Shown piece after piece: positions 26,058-36,454 of a stretch of 64,000 nt of DNA; position 1 is the first letter of the stretch, and each line of letters starts with the position of its first letter. Source of the DNA: Algoriphagus ornithinivorans. Lineage in GTDB: Bacteria > Bacteroidota > Bacteroidia > Cytophagales > Cyclobacteriaceae. The notes under the pieces were generated by a model. It had not been told where the DNA came from and made no database searches. It saw only the letters and a program-made list of their open reading frames with translations. The translations under genes and the position numbers were made by a program. The stretch is taken from assembly GCF_900115305.1 (NCBI RefSeq), contig NZ_FOVW01000009.1, positions 1 to 64,000 on the forward strand, in the 5' to 3' direction.

Positions 26058-29000
26058 ATGAGACCACTACTGCTGTTACTAGTGGCTTCAATGATGCTGC
26101 ATCAAACTTTTGCAATGCAGATTGAGCCTTCCCAAGAGGAGTTTTCGATTGATGTGTTGAATGTCCGGAGGGGATTACTGAGCAACTTTGTCACCAAGGT
26201 TGTATCAGATGAAAACAATTTGAAATTTTTCGCGACCGAGGGAGGGATTTCCAAGTTTGACGGATACAACTTCACTGATTTTAGACCTGGAGAGGAATAT
26301 CCCGGACTGGAAAATGAAAACATAGAAATACTTTTTAAAGATGGGGCCAATAAAATTTGGATTGGCACCAAAGAAGGTGGCCTTTCTGTAATGGATTCCA
26401 AGAAAAATACGATTCGAAATATGAATCATGTTTTTTCATCCCTGACCACTAAAAAACTCCGGGTGATCTCAATTCAGCAAGATGGGAACGGCTACATCTG
26501 GGCGGGTACCTGGAGTAGTGGCCTATTTGTATTGGACCCTTTAAATGAAAAACTTATCCAGCACTTTGCTACCGACCAGCCTATCTACAATGTTATCCGA
26601 GATAAATATGATAATATCTGGTTTATAGCAGGAAAGGAACTTAACAAATTTGATCCTTCAGAAAGTCGAAGAATCAGGTTTCAAACCAAAAACATTTATT
26701 TCAATTTAACTGAGGACGTCAAGCGTAATAAGATTTGGCTGGTGGGCAATAAAGGAAAAAATGTTTTCTTGGCAAGTTTTGATTACGAACTCCAAAGTCT
26801 TAGCGAGGAGCTTCTGCCCATTCAAGCTACTTATGTTAAAAGTTTGGCCATAGATCAAAAAAATAGAATATGGATAGGAAGTTGGGGGGACGGGCTTTTT
26901 ATAAGTGATCAGGATGCCAAGAATTTCAGAAAAATCAATACAAATCCTCAGGGTGCAGGTTTTGATAATATTAATTACTCCATCATCGTAAGTATTGATA
27001 TAGATGAAAATGGGATAGCTTGGTTGGGTACATCTCATGGTGGAGTCCTGATTTTGTATCCGAATAAAGGATTCGAAATCTCAAGAAATGTGGCTTTGGA
27101 GAATATCCCGGACCATAATATCACTGCATTTTATAAGGACAGTAAGGGTTTTTTATATAAAGGGACTTTGACAGAAGGTGTCTTTTCCAATCAAGGGAAG
27201 TCGAACTTTTCAAGATTGAGTCAAGTCCTTCCCAGCCGAATCAACTGTTTCTTTGAAAAAGGAAATGATATATATGTTGGAACAGGTCAGGGGCTATATA
27301 TTTTCAGGAATAGAAATTTTGCGCAACCTGAGAGGCACTTCGAAAATCAAAAAATCACCGCAATCCTTGTTGATACGAAAGATAGGCTGTGGTTGGGTAC
27401 TCAGCAGTTGGGATTGAAAATGATTCATTCAACCAAAAAACTGGATGCTGAAAAATGGATTGTTTTTTCTGAAACCAATGCTGAACATCCTTTGTCCAAC
27501 AATAGAATAAGCCAGATCAAAGAATCCAAAAACGGGGAGATTTGGATAGGGACTTATTCCGGGATCAATAAGTATGATGAGAAAAGCGGGAACTTCCTTC
27601 CGCAAGATAAATTGCTGAGCTCCTCCCTTTCACCCAGTATCATCAATGATTTATACCTGCAAGACAATCTAATTTATTTGGGTACACCGAAAGGACTGAT
27701 CATTTTAAAGAAAGAAGGTCAGTTGCTGGATTTAGTACATTCATTTGACAGGAAATCAGGTCTTACCAATGATTTTATCTGTGCCTTGGAAGAAGATAGA
27801 TCCGGAAATCTCTGGATTTCCACCACTACTTCATTGACGAAATATAATCCAGCTCAAAAATCCTTTATCAACTATGACAGAGAAGATGGGGTGATGATTA
27901 ATTCATTTCACATCGGATCTTCTTTTCAAGATGCAAATGGGCTTTTGTATTTCGGAGGCTCTAATGGTTTGATTTCATTTGACCCATCTAAAATATCTGA
28001 AAGTATAGAGGTTCCCGAAGTAGTGTTAACCAAGCTCATTGTCAACAACAAAACTTTGAATGTGGGTGATGAAGTGGATGGGAAGATCATTTTGGAAAAC
28101 TCTATAGAAAACACGGAGTCAATTGAATTGGATTACAGTCAAAATCACCTTTCACTGATGTTTACCGTGAATGACTATTTAGGAGCAGATAATATTTTTT
28201 ACTCCTACAAACTGAAAGGACTTCAGGATGAATGGGTGAATCTTGGAGCCAATAATCAAATCAGTTTTACCGGATTAAGATGGGGTGATTATGAATTATT
28301 GCTCAGAGCCAGTAGAAATAATCAGGACTGGAGTCCGGAAAGGAGTTTATTCATTCAAATCGACACTCCTCCCTGGCTGACTTGGTGGGCATTTCTAGGG
28401 TATTTTCTACTTACTGTCGGAATATTGTTTTTGATTCGTTATGTATCAGCAAGGCAGGCTAGATTGGAAGCTGAGCTTCGCATCATCCAAATTGAAAAAG
28501 AAAAGGAGCATGAATTAAGCGAAGCTAAGATTACCTTTTTCACCAATATTTCCCATGAATTCCGCACCCCCTTAACATTGATCCTGAGTCCGATTACAGA
28601 GCTTCTCAGCAATTTCGAATTGAAAGAAACGGTAAAAGAAAAACTGCTCTTGGTAGAGTCAAACGGAAAGCGAATGCTGGGTTTGATCAATCAATTACTG
28701 GACTTTAGAAAATCCGAACATGGTCTTTTAAAATTGAATCCAACCAGGTCAGATTTTGTAGATTTTGCAAAAGAGGTGTATCTCAGCTTTAAAAGCCTTG
28801 CCATCAAAAAGCAAATTAATTACCATTTTGAAAGCGATTTGGATCAGTTGAATTTGGATTTCGATAGATCTCAAATGGAAATTGTCCTTTGTAACCTCCT
28901 TTCGAATGCCTTTAAGTACACCAAAGATGGTGGAGAGATTAGTTTGGAGTTGACCAAAAATTCTGATTCAATCAAAGTAAGTGTCAGAGATAATGGAATC

Positions 29001-30083
29001 GGCATGAGTTATCAGGAGTCTAAACTGGTATTTGATAGATTTTATCAAGTTCAGAATGCAGAGACCTCTAATCTGGTCGGAAGTGGGATTGGATTGGCAT
29101 TTTCCAAAAATATTGTGGATCTGCATCATGGAAAAATCGACTTGGATTCTGAGCCAGGAGTCGGAACTTGTATTTTCTTCTCCTTACCACTCAATGTAGA
29201 TCTTTCTGAAATTAAGGAAGAGGCTCCTGATTCTAAAATTGCTACAGAGAAGGTATTAGACTTGGACTTCGAGCATAAAGATGTTCTCAAGATTGATCAG
29301 GAAGGGAAAGAAATCAGTATTCTCATTGCTGATGACAATGAAGATATTCGGGTCTATCTGCGATCCCTTCTGAGTGAGGAATACCATATTTGGGAAGCTG
29401 AAGATGGGGAGCAGGCTTTGGCTATGATTCAGAAGGAAATGCCAGACTTGGTGATTTCAGATGTGATGATGCCTAAAATGGACGGGATCAAACTCTGTCA
29501 TGAAATCAAAAATCAAATCAATATTTCCCATATTCCAGTAATCCTATTGACAGCCCGGACATCCATTGCTTACGAAATGGATGGCTTGCAGACAGGTGCA
29601 GAGGATTACATTACCAAGCCATTTAATCCCGGTATAGTCAAAACTCGGGTTAAGAATATTCTGGAAAACAGGAAAAAACTTCGGGAATACTTTTTAAATA
29701 AAGTTCGCTTTGAACCGGATTCCAAAGAAGTTGTGGAGCATGATTTGGATGCGCAGTTTATTGAAAAAGCCATTTCTTTGGTTAATGCCAATTTACTCAA
29801 TGAGGAGTTTGGAATTGAAACCATGGTAGATGAACTCTGCATGAGTCAGTCTACTCTCTTTAGAAAAATAAAATCCCTCACAGGCCTATCTATTACTGCA
29901 TTCATTCGCTCTGTCAAATTGAAAAAAGCGGCTCAATTGATTTTGCAAACAGACTACAAACTCAGTCAGGTTGCCTATGAAGTTGGCTTTAATGATTACA
30001 AACACTTCAAGAAATCCTTTCAGCAGCAGTTTGGTTGTCTCCCTTCGGATTACAAATCACTCATTCTCCAAAAAGCCGAATAA
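26058..30083 (+). CDS. Hybrid two-component system regulator (HTCS)
   Basis: This 1341-residue one-protein signalling system joins sensor, kinase, receiver and DNA-binding domains. In order: signal peptide (to about residue 19), a periplasmic two-propeller sensor made of repeats such as WIGTKEGGLSV and WLGTSHGGVL to about residue 690, a Y_Y_Y domain, one membrane segment at about 773-795, a histidine kinase with His833 in SHEFRTPLT, an ATPase with DNGIGM near 978, a receiver with phospho-acceptor Asp1135 in ISDVMMPKMDG, and an AraC-type helix-turn-helix at about 1245-1335. Such proteins sense an oligosaccharide and switch on the neighbouring SusC/SusD operon, here starting 149 bases downstream. 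Confidence 0.97.
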   Translation: MRPLLLLLVASMMLHQTFAMQIEPSQEEFSIDVLNVRRGLLSNFVTKVVSDENNLKFFATEGGISKFDGYNFTDFRPGEEYPGLENENIEILFKDGANKIWIGTKEGGLSVMDSKKNTIRNMNHVFSSLTTKKLRVISIQQDGNGYIWAGTWSSGLFVLDPLNEKLIQHFATDQPIYNVIRDKYDNIWFIAGKELNKFDPSESRRIRFQTKNIYFNLTEDVKRNKIWLVGNKGKNVFLASFDYELQSLSEELLPIQATYVKSLAIDQKNRIWIGSWGDGLFISDQDAKNFRKINTNPQGAGFDNINYSIIVSIDIDENGIAWLGTSHGGVLILYPNKGFEISRNVALENIPDHNITAFYKDSKGFLYKGTLTEGVFSNQGKSNFSRLSQVLPSRINCFFEKGNDIYVGTGQGLYIFRNRNFAQPERHFENQKITAILVDTKDRLWLGTQQLGLKMIHSTKKLDAEKWIVFSETNAEHPLSNNRISQIKESKNGEIWIGTYSGINKYDEKSGNFLPQDKLLSSSLSPSIINDLYLQDNLIYLGTPKGLIILKKEGQLLDLVHSFDRKSGLTNDFICALEEDRSGNLWISTTTSLTKYNPAQKSFINYDREDGVMINSFHIGSSFQDANGLLYFGGSNGLISFDPSKISESIEVPEVVLTKLIVNNKTLNVGDEVDGKIILENSIENTESIELDYSQNHLSLMFTVNDYLGADNIFYSYKLKGLQDEWVNLGANNQISFTGLRWGDYELLLRASRNNQDWSPERSLFIQIDTPPWLTWWAFLGYFLLTVGILFLIRYVSARQARLEAELRIIQIEKEKEHELSEAKITFFTNISHEFRTPLTLILSPITELLSNFELKETVKEKLLLVESNGKRMLGLINQLLDFRKSEHGLLKLNPTRSDFVDFAKEVYLSFKSLAIKKQINYHFESDLDQLNLDFDRSQMEIVLCNLLSNAFKYTKDGGEISLELTKNSDSIKVSVRDNGIGMSYQESKLVFDRFYQVQNAETSNLVGSGIGLAFSKNIVDLHHGKIDLDSEPGVGTCIFFSLPLNVDLSEIKEEAPDSKIATEKVLDLDFEHKDVLKIDQEGKEISILIADDNEDIRVYLRSLLSEEYHIWEAEDGEQALAMIQKEMPDLVISDVMMPKMDGIKLCHEIKNQINISHIPVILLTARTSIAYEMDGLQTGAEDYITKPFNPGIVKTRVKNILENRKKLREYFLNKVRFEPDSKEVVEHDLDAQFIEKAISLVNANLLNEEFGIETMVDELCMSQSTLFRKIKSLTGLSITAFIRSVKLKKAAQLILQTDYKLSQVAYEVGFNDYKHFKKSFQQQFGCLPSDYKSLILQKAE

Positions 30084-30092
30084 AACCCTTTC

Positions 30093-30119
30093 AAAAGCAT
30101 CCAATAGGGTGCTTTTTTT
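30093..30119 (+). terminator. Terminator of the HTCS gene
   Basis: AAAAGCATCC pairs with GGGTGCTTTT, followed by T residues, 10 bases past the stop. It separates the regulator from the SusC operon. Confidence 0.75.
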
Positions 30120-30231
30120 AATGATTGAATGATTTGTCCACTGACTTGAATGATTCATACCCCTTATATATGGAGATGAAAATCAAAATTTGGATAAGTT
30201 TTAATTAGTAATAACCCAAAATTTTCCTTTC

Positions 30232-33200
30232 ATGGATAGAAATTCTACAGATGATCTCTCAAAGAATAAGAGATCTGGAATAGGGCTTATTTTAAGGAAT
30301 TGCCTGCTGGTGCTGGGGCTTTTTCTCATAAGCTTCTCAGCAACGATAGCCAGACAGAGTGCCAAATCAGTGTCTGGTACAGTAATCTCAGTATCCGATA
30401 ATTCTCCTATCCCAGGAGTTGTTGTCTTAGTTAAAGGAACCAATCAGGGAACTGTCACGGATTTGGATGGGAAGTTTTCCATCAATGTGCCTTCATCAGA
30501 ATCAGTTTTAGTTTTTAGTCTGATAGGATTCAATACTCAAGAAATTCAAGTTGGAAACCAGTCAGTAATCAATTTAGCGTTAGCTGAATCAGAATCCCTC
30601 TTGGAAGAAGTGGTTGTTGTTGGCTATGGTGAACAGAAAAAACTCAACTTAACCGGCTCTGTAGAAACAGTGAGGTTTGATGAGGCAGTGAACCAGCCTG
30701 TAACCAACTCTGCACAGTTGATGTACGGTAAATTTGCAGGAGTTCAGTTAACTCAGTCCACAGGACTTCCTGGTGCAGATGGATCTGCAATTATCATTCG
30801 TGGGATTGGAACTTTCGGTGGAACCAATCCTTTGGTTGTGATTGACAACATCCAATACGAAGGACTAGCGGAATTTAATAATCTAGCTCCATCTGATATT
30901 GAAAGTATTTCAGTGCTTAAGGATGCTTCCGCTTCCGCAATTTATGGTGCAAGAGGAGCTAATGGAGTACTAGTTGTGACCACCAAAAAAGGATCCAAGG
31001 GTAAATTCTCTGTGGATTACAATAATTACTTTGGAGTTCAGCAAGTTACAGTTGTTCCTGAATATTTGGATGCTGTAAACTATGCATTATTAAAAAATGA
31101 GAGAGACCGAAATGTGAATGGTCAAAACTCTCCGATGAGATTTTCTGAAGCTGATATTCAAGCTATCAGAAATGGAACAAATCCTGATCAGTTTGCTAAC
31201 ACCAACTGGGCTGATGTGGCTCTTCGGGATGCACCAATTCAAAATCATTACCTCTCTTTTACAGGAGGAACTGATAGAACTTCATTCAGAGTCTCTCTAG
31301 GCTATTTGAACCAGGAAGCAGTAGTAAGAGGAAAGTTTAAATCAGATAGATATAATCTGGGAATTAACCTCTCTGTAAATGCCAATGACTGGTTAACCTT
31401 AACCAATGTAACCAATGCTTATTGGTCCAGATTTGTAGGGCCAAGTGGCGGTGCAGGTGCGATTACTGGGGAAACAGGTATCATCAATCAGTTTCAGCGA
31501 TCTTCCCCAACAGTACCGGTAAGATATTCTAATGGAGAACTGGGTGTAGTTGATGGAGCATATCAAAATGTAAACTTTTCTTACCCAATTAATAATGTTT
31601 TGTTAACCGGTAACTTTGGGGACTTTAGTAATGATAATATCAACATCAGTGAGCGAATTGGTTTAAAAGCAAAGATTAGTAAAAAGCTAACTTTTGAAAC
31701 CAGTGGTAGTGCAATCATCAATTTTGCCAATATTTCGAATTTCCGCCCTACCAATATTTTAAGAGATTGGGAAGGAGAAGTAGTACTTCAAAATGATCTG
31801 AACGATCTGAATAATAATCTGAATTTTAATTACAGGTTATTGAATGAGAATATTTTCCGCTATTCAACCAGTCTGAATGAAGTCCATAATTTCGATTTTA
31901 TGCTGGGTCATTCTGTGATCTATGATAAAGCGGATGGGTTCTCCGGTTCGCTACAGGGCTTCCCATCTGACGCAATTCAGGAATTCAATGGTGGAGGTGT
32001 AATCAACCCTTCAGTAAGTGGAGGAGCATCTGAAGAAGCTTGGCAGTCATTTTTTGGAAGAGTGAATTACAATTACAATGAAAAGTATCTTTTTGAAGCT
32101 AATGTGAGAAGAGATGGTTCTTCCAAATTTGGTCCAACGAATAGATATGGAACATTCCCTTCTGTATCTGCAGGATGGAATATTGGAAGAGAAGGTTTCT
32201 TGGCAGGATCTGAAGTTTTGGCTGATTTGAAATTGAGAGCCAGCTGGGGAATTAGTGGTAATGACCGGATTGGGAATTACATCTATGAGCAAACCTACAA
32301 CACTGGATTAGATTATCATTTGGGTGTAGATGGCATTGTGCCAGCGGTTGCTTTAACTTCATTGGCCAACCCATTTATTACCTGGGAGACCATCGAACAA
32401 TTTGATATAGGTGTGGATGCAGCTCTTTTTGCCAATAAATTGAATGTGACGGCAGATTATTTTAAAAGAATAAGCTCTGATATTCTCTATACCAATTTTC
32501 CAATTCCAAATACTATTGGAGTAACCAATTTGGCTGCTCAAAATGCAGCAGGCATGGAAAACAGCGGAATTGAATTAGGAATAAATTATAGAGAGACAAT
32601 TGGGAAATTGAAAATGAATATCTCTGCCAACGTCACGAAGATGGCAGATAATAAGGTGACTGATTTAGGTCCTGGAGGAGAGGAAACCATCAGTGGTAAT
32701 ACGATTATTCGAATCGGAGCTCCTTTCAATTCTTACTTTGGATATCAAGTGCTTGGAGTTTTCCAAACACAAGAGGAGGTTGATAATGCACCACAGCAAT
32801 TTGGCAGTAACCTGACAAGACCGGGGGACTTGAAATACGCTGATATTTCCGGACCTGATGGAGAGCCAGATGGCGTTGTCAATGCATTTGACAGAACTAT
32901 CATTGGAAATCCATTCCCGAAATGGATCTATGGTTTCAATGCCGGATTTCAAATGTCTGGTTTTGACCTGAACTTAGTATTTCAAGGAGTAGGAAGAATC
33001 GATAGATATTTGGACGGCAATGGTCAAACCCCAATGGAGGGAGACAGAAACAATGCATTAGCCTATTGGATAGACAGATGGACACCTGAAAATCCTTCCG
33101 AAACTCTTCCAAGATTAGGAGGGGTGAATAATGCCGTTACTTCCTCTTTCTACGTGCAGGATATGTCTTATTTGAGACTTCGAAATATAGAATTGGGTTA

Positions 33201-33387
33201 TACTTTACCTGCTGATTTTTCGAAAATTGCGCTTTTACAAAAAGCCAGAATCTTCGTGAGTGGTCAGAACTTGTTGACTTTCACCAAAGTCAAAAACTTT
33301 GATCCGGAAAGACAAAGAGGTGGTAACACAGATCAAACCACCCCGCTTTACAAAGTCGTTTCCGCAGGTGTCAACTTTAAATTTTAA
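30232..33387 (+). CDS. SusC/RagA-type TonB-linked outer-membrane transporter
   Basis: This 1051-residue transporter imports oligosaccharides together with the SusD lipoprotein encoded next. It has an N-terminal signal (LLVLGLFLISFSATIARQ), a carboxypeptidase-regulatory-like domain (VSGTVISVSDNSPIPGVVVLVKGT), the SusC-type TonB box region (LEEVVVVGYGEQKK), a plug domain with NPLVVIDNIQYEGL and SVLKDASASAIYGARGANGV, and a beta-barrel ending in NFKF. The stop is 5 bases before the SusD start. It is the first gene of the operon controlled by the upstream HTCS. Confidence 0.97.
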   Translation: MDRNSTDDLSKNKRSGIGLILRNCLLVLGLFLISFSATIARQSAKSVSGTVISVSDNSPIPGVVVLVKGTNQGTVTDLDGKFSINVPSSESVLVFSLIGFNTQEIQVGNQSVINLALAESESLLEEVVVVGYGEQKKLNLTGSVETVRFDEAVNQPVTNSAQLMYGKFAGVQLTQSTGLPGADGSAIIIRGIGTFGGTNPLVVIDNIQYEGLAEFNNLAPSDIESISVLKDASASAIYGARGANGVLVVTTKKGSKGKFSVDYNNYFGVQQVTVVPEYLDAVNYALLKNERDRNVNGQNSPMRFSEADIQAIRNGTNPDQFANTNWADVALRDAPIQNHYLSFTGGTDRTSFRVSLGYLNQEAVVRGKFKSDRYNLGINLSVNANDWLTLTNVTNAYWSRFVGPSGGAGAITGETGIINQFQRSSPTVPVRYSNGELGVVDGAYQNVNFSYPINNVLLTGNFGDFSNDNINISERIGLKAKISKKLTFETSGSAIINFANISNFRPTNILRDWEGEVVLQNDLNDLNNNLNFNYRLLNENIFRYSTSLNEVHNFDFMLGHSVIYDKADGFSGSLQGFPSDAIQEFNGGGVINPSVSGGASEEAWQSFFGRVNYNYNEKYLFEANVRRDGSSKFGPTNRYGTFPSVSAGWNIGREGFLAGSEVLADLKLRASWGISGNDRIGNYIYEQTYNTGLDYHLGVDGIVPAVALTSLANPFITWETIEQFDIGVDAALFANKLNVTADYFKRISSDILYTNFPIPNTIGVTNLAAQNAAGMENSGIELGINYRETIGKLKMNISANVTKMADNKVTDLGPGGEETISGNTIIRIGAPFNSYFGYQVLGVFQTQEEVDNAPQQFGSNLTRPGDLKYADISGPDGEPDGVVNAFDRTIIGNPFPKWIYGFNAGFQMSGFDLNLVFQGVGRIDRYLDGNGQTPMEGDRNNALAYWIDRWTPENPSETLPRLGGVNNAVTSSFYVQDMSYLRLRNIELGYTLPADFSKIALLQKARIFVSGQNLLTFTKVKNFDPERQRGGNTDQTTPLYKVVSAGVNFKF

Positions 33388-33392
33388 TCGAG

Positions 33393-34928
33393 ATGAAAAA
33401 ACTCATATATCTAATCAGTATCCTTTTCTTGGCCTCTTGTTCTGAGGATTATCTCGAAAGAGGTTCCTTGACCCAGTTGGCAGAAGGTAATTTCTGGCAA
33501 AATGAAAAAGATGCCTTGCTAGGCATCAATGGAGTGTATGAAGTCCTCCAAGATAGAGTGATGTATAGTGGAAATTTAAATGGAGTGGCAGGAATTCCAC
33601 AACATGACAGCTTCGCTGATAATACATTCAATAATTACAAGTTTGAGGGGCCGGGAAATTTCGTAGAAGGTAGAGCTGATCCTGCTTATGGATTCTTTCT
33701 TTCCTTTTGGACTTCTCTTTATAGAGGTATAGCCAGAGCAAATGTGGCTATTGAAAACATTGCTCGAATTCCGGATAGTAATATTAGTGCTTCTTCAAGA
33801 GATGCATTGGTAGCTCAGGCAAAATTTTTACGAGCGCTGTTCTATTTCAACTTAGCTGTTTATTTTGAAGATGCTCCACTGATTACTTCGACTCAGACCT
33901 TGGAAGAAGCATATGTTCCTAAAAATAGTTATGAAGAACTGAGAGCATTTGTTATTTCAGAATTAAGAGCAGCAGCTGATGCATTGCCTGTGTCCTATCC
34001 TCCCTCTCAGTTCGGCTATGCTACCAAAGGTGCAGCACTTTCTCTGTTAGCCCGTTTTGAATTGTATAATCAAAATTATGGGGAGGTAATCAGACTAACT
34101 TCTGAAATTATGTCCTTGGGATACCAATTGCATCCGAGCTATGAGCAATTGTTTACAGAGGCAGGCGAGCAGTCAAAGGAAATTATCTTCTCAGTGAGAT
34201 TTATTCAGGATCAGTCGAATAATGGGGAAACTTTCTCCTCAACCTTCCTGGGTATTCCTAAGGTAAATGTGCAGCCCATGCCAAATTTGGTTAATTCCTA
34301 TTTGTGCATAGATGGCTTACCTATTTCATCTTCTCCTCTTTATAATCCTCAAAAACGTAAGGAAAATAGAGATCCTAGATTGGGTGCTTCCATCTATTTT
34401 GAGGGGGATATTTTCGTGAAATACTTGGATAGACCTTTTAGAGGGAATACAGCCACCAAGTTTGGATTAAAAAAGTATGTAAGAGATGATCAATCTGCAG
34501 ATGGCATTGCACCATTTAGTCCGGGAGGTCAGGATTTTTATGTAATTCGCTACGCTGATGTGCTCCTAATGCGTGCCGAAGCTTTGGCAGAATCAGGTCA
34601 GTTGAGTGAAGTATATCCTCTACTGGATCAAATCAGAACCCGTGCCGGAATGCCTACCGTAACGGATGTAAATGGTACTAGTCTTAGTCAATCTGAATTA
34701 TTGAATTTGGTCCGATTGGAAAGAAGAGTAGAATTGGCATTTGAAGGATTAAGATTTATGGATGTGAAGAGATTGGGTGAAGTGGAGGCGGCTTATGCTC
34801 GCGCCAAAGCTGATCCAGTGGGTCCATATAACCCGCAGTACCGAGGTAGACTTTCTGAAGTTTTTGCAATCCCGCAATCTGAGATAGATGCCAATCCAAA
34901 TTTGGTTCAAAATCCAGTTTGGAATTAA
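33393..34928 (+). CDS. SusD/RagB-family glycan-binding lipoprotein
   Basis: This surface lipoprotein of 511 residues binds the glycan and forms the lid of the SusC channel. A lipobox (SILFLASCSEDY) is followed by the typical tetratricopeptide-like helical fold: YRGIARANVAIENI, AQAKFLRALFYFNLAVYFEDAPLI, FYVIRYADVLLMRAEALAESGQ and a C-terminal LERRVELAFEGLRFMDVKRLGE, all SusD hallmarks. It directly follows SusC and precedes the sulfatase gene by about 85 bases. Confidence 0.97.
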   Translation: MKKLIYLISILFLASCSEDYLERGSLTQLAEGNFWQNEKDALLGINGVYEVLQDRVMYSGNLNGVAGIPQHDSFADNTFNNYKFEGPGNFVEGRADPAYGFFLSFWTSLYRGIARANVAIENIARIPDSNISASSRDALVAQAKFLRALFYFNLAVYFEDAPLITSTQTLEEAYVPKNSYEELRAFVISELRAAADALPVSYPPSQFGYATKGAALSLLARFELYNQNYGEVIRLTSEIMSLGYQLHPSYEQLFTEAGEQSKEIIFSVRFIQDQSNNGETFSSTFLGIPKVNVQPMPNLVNSYLCIDGLPISSSPLYNPQKRKENRDPRLGASIYFEGDIFVKYLDRPFRGNTATKFGLKKYVRDDQSADGIAPFSPGGQDFYVIRYADVLLMRAEALAESGQLSEVYPLLDQIRTRAGMPTVTDVNGTSLSQSELLNLVRLERRVELAFEGLRFMDVKRLGEVEAAYARAKADPVGPYNPQYRGRLSEVFAIPQSEIDANPNLVQNPVWN

Positions 34929-35012
34929 AAAGTAATAATCAATTCATAGATAGATTGGTCAATCACTCTCACCCGATACTGGGTGGGGGTGTTTACTTGT
35001 TCATCCATATAC

Positions 35013-36425
35013 ATGAAAAAATTACAGCTCTTAGTAAGCCTAATGCTCTTTTCTTTGATCTGCTGGTCTCAGAGTAGATCACCTGAAGATAGACCAAATA
35101 TCATAGTCATTTTGACGGATGATCAAGGATATGCAGATGTAGGATTTAATGGTAGCGAGGATATACCTACACCAGGAATTGATAGGATTGCCAGCAATGG
35201 CGTGGTTTTCAGTTCTGGTTATGTATCATTCGCCGTATGTGGTCCAAGCAGAGCAGGCTTAATCACAGGTAGGTATCAAGATAGATTTGGCTTTGCCAGA
35301 AATCCTCTTTTGGCTCCCAAGGATAGCACCATGGGCTTACCATTGTCGGAGGAAACCATGGCGGATTTGTTGAAAAAAGCAGGATATAGAACTGGCGCTA
35401 TTGGAAAATGGCATTTGGGAGCACATCCAAGCTTAGTTCCTAATAAAAGAGGATTCGATGAATTCTACGGGTTTCTTTCAGGAGGGCATCAATATTTTCC
35501 TGAAAAGTGGGTGCTCAATGACCTCTCAGAAGCCAGAGATCAATGGGATGGATATAAAACCAAGCTTTTAAAGAATGATGAAAGAGTCAATGAGCAAGAA
35601 TACCTGACAGATGCGCTTTCAAGAGAAGCTTTGAATTTTGTCAATAATAATTCTGATCAACCCTTCTTCTTGTATTTAGCATACAATGCGCCTCATGCGC
35701 CCATGCAAGCTACTGAAAAGTATTTAAGCAGGTTTCCTGAAATAAAAGATGAAAAAAGGAGAACCTATGCGGCCATGGTTAGTGCTGTGGATGATGGAGT
35801 AGGTGCCTTATTGGATTTGCTAAAAACTCTCAATATAGAAGAGAACACGCTGGTATTTTTCCTTTCAGATAATGGCGGGCCTACCAAAGACAATGGATCA
35901 AATAACAAGCCTCTTAGAGGTTTTAAAGGTGATTTCTTTGAAGGTGGAATCAGGGTTCCTTTTGCCTTGCAGTGGAAAGGGCAGGTTCCCTCAGGTAAAA
36001 GATATGATTCGCCTATCATCTCATTGGACATCTTCGCAACGGCGGCTTCTTTAGCAAATGTTAAGCCTAAAAATGAGCTAGATGGAGTTGACTTGATTCC
36101 TTATTTGACGGGGAATAAGAAAGGGAATCCACATGAGGAACTGTATTGGAGAAACTACAATGCCAATCGCTTTGCCATTCGTTCCGGTGACTCTAAGATG
36201 ATTATACAGCCCAATCAAAACTTCCTGTTTGATCTTTCCAAAGATTTGTCTGAATCCAAAAATCAATTTTCAATACAAGAGGCTTTGGCTAAAAAGCTAT
36301 CGGAAAAATTAGAAGCATGGAAAAAGCAATTGATGGATCCTATTTTCTTGGGTCTTTTGGAAGATGAGGAGTATAGCCGCTTGCATCCCGATAGATATAC
36401 ACCGAATAGGAAAATTGAAAACTAA
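35013..36425 (+). CDS. Sulfatase (formylglycine type)
   Basis: This secreted S1-family sulfatase has about 470 residues. The start ATG 35013 gives a clean signal peptide (MKKLQLLVSLMLFSLICWSQ); a GTG at 34983 would add a non-signal extension. The formylglycine motif is C76-G-P-S-R in SFAVCGPSRAGLITG. Metal residues appear in VILTDDQGYADVG and FFLSDNGGPTKDNGSNNKPL, and GKWHLGAHP is the conserved Lys-Trp-His segment. It lies between SusD and the beta-helix gene in the same orientation, so it should desulfate the same glycan. It belongs to a different subfamily from the 478-residue sulfatase, judged by length and loop sequences. Confidence 0.94.
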   Translation: MKKLQLLVSLMLFSLICWSQSRSPEDRPNIIVILTDDQGYADVGFNGSEDIPTPGIDRIASNGVVFSSGYVSFAVCGPSRAGLITGRYQDRFGFARNPLLAPKDSTMGLPLSEETMADLLKKAGYRTGAIGKWHLGAHPSLVPNKRGFDEFYGFLSGGHQYFPEKWVLNDLSEARDQWDGYKTKLLKNDERVNEQEYLTDALSREALNFVNNNSDQPFFLYLAYNAPHAPMQATEKYLSRFPEIKDEKRRTYAAMVSAVDDGVGALLDLLKTLNIEENTLVFFLSDNGGPTKDNGSNNKPLRGFKGDFFEGGIRVPFALQWKGQVPSGKRYDSPIISLDIFATAASLANVKPKNELDGVDLIPYLTGNKKGNPHEELYWRNYNANRFAIRSGDSKMIIQPNQNFLFDLSKDLSESKNQFSIQEALAKKLSEKLEAWKKQLMDPIFLGLLEDEEYSRLHPDRYTPNRKIEN

Positions 36426-36454
36426 AGAAAACGAACACTTTTAAACTATTAACA

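Noticed and set aside
34983..35012. GTG start of the second sulfatase
   Set aside because: It would place ten residues in front of a complete signal peptide.
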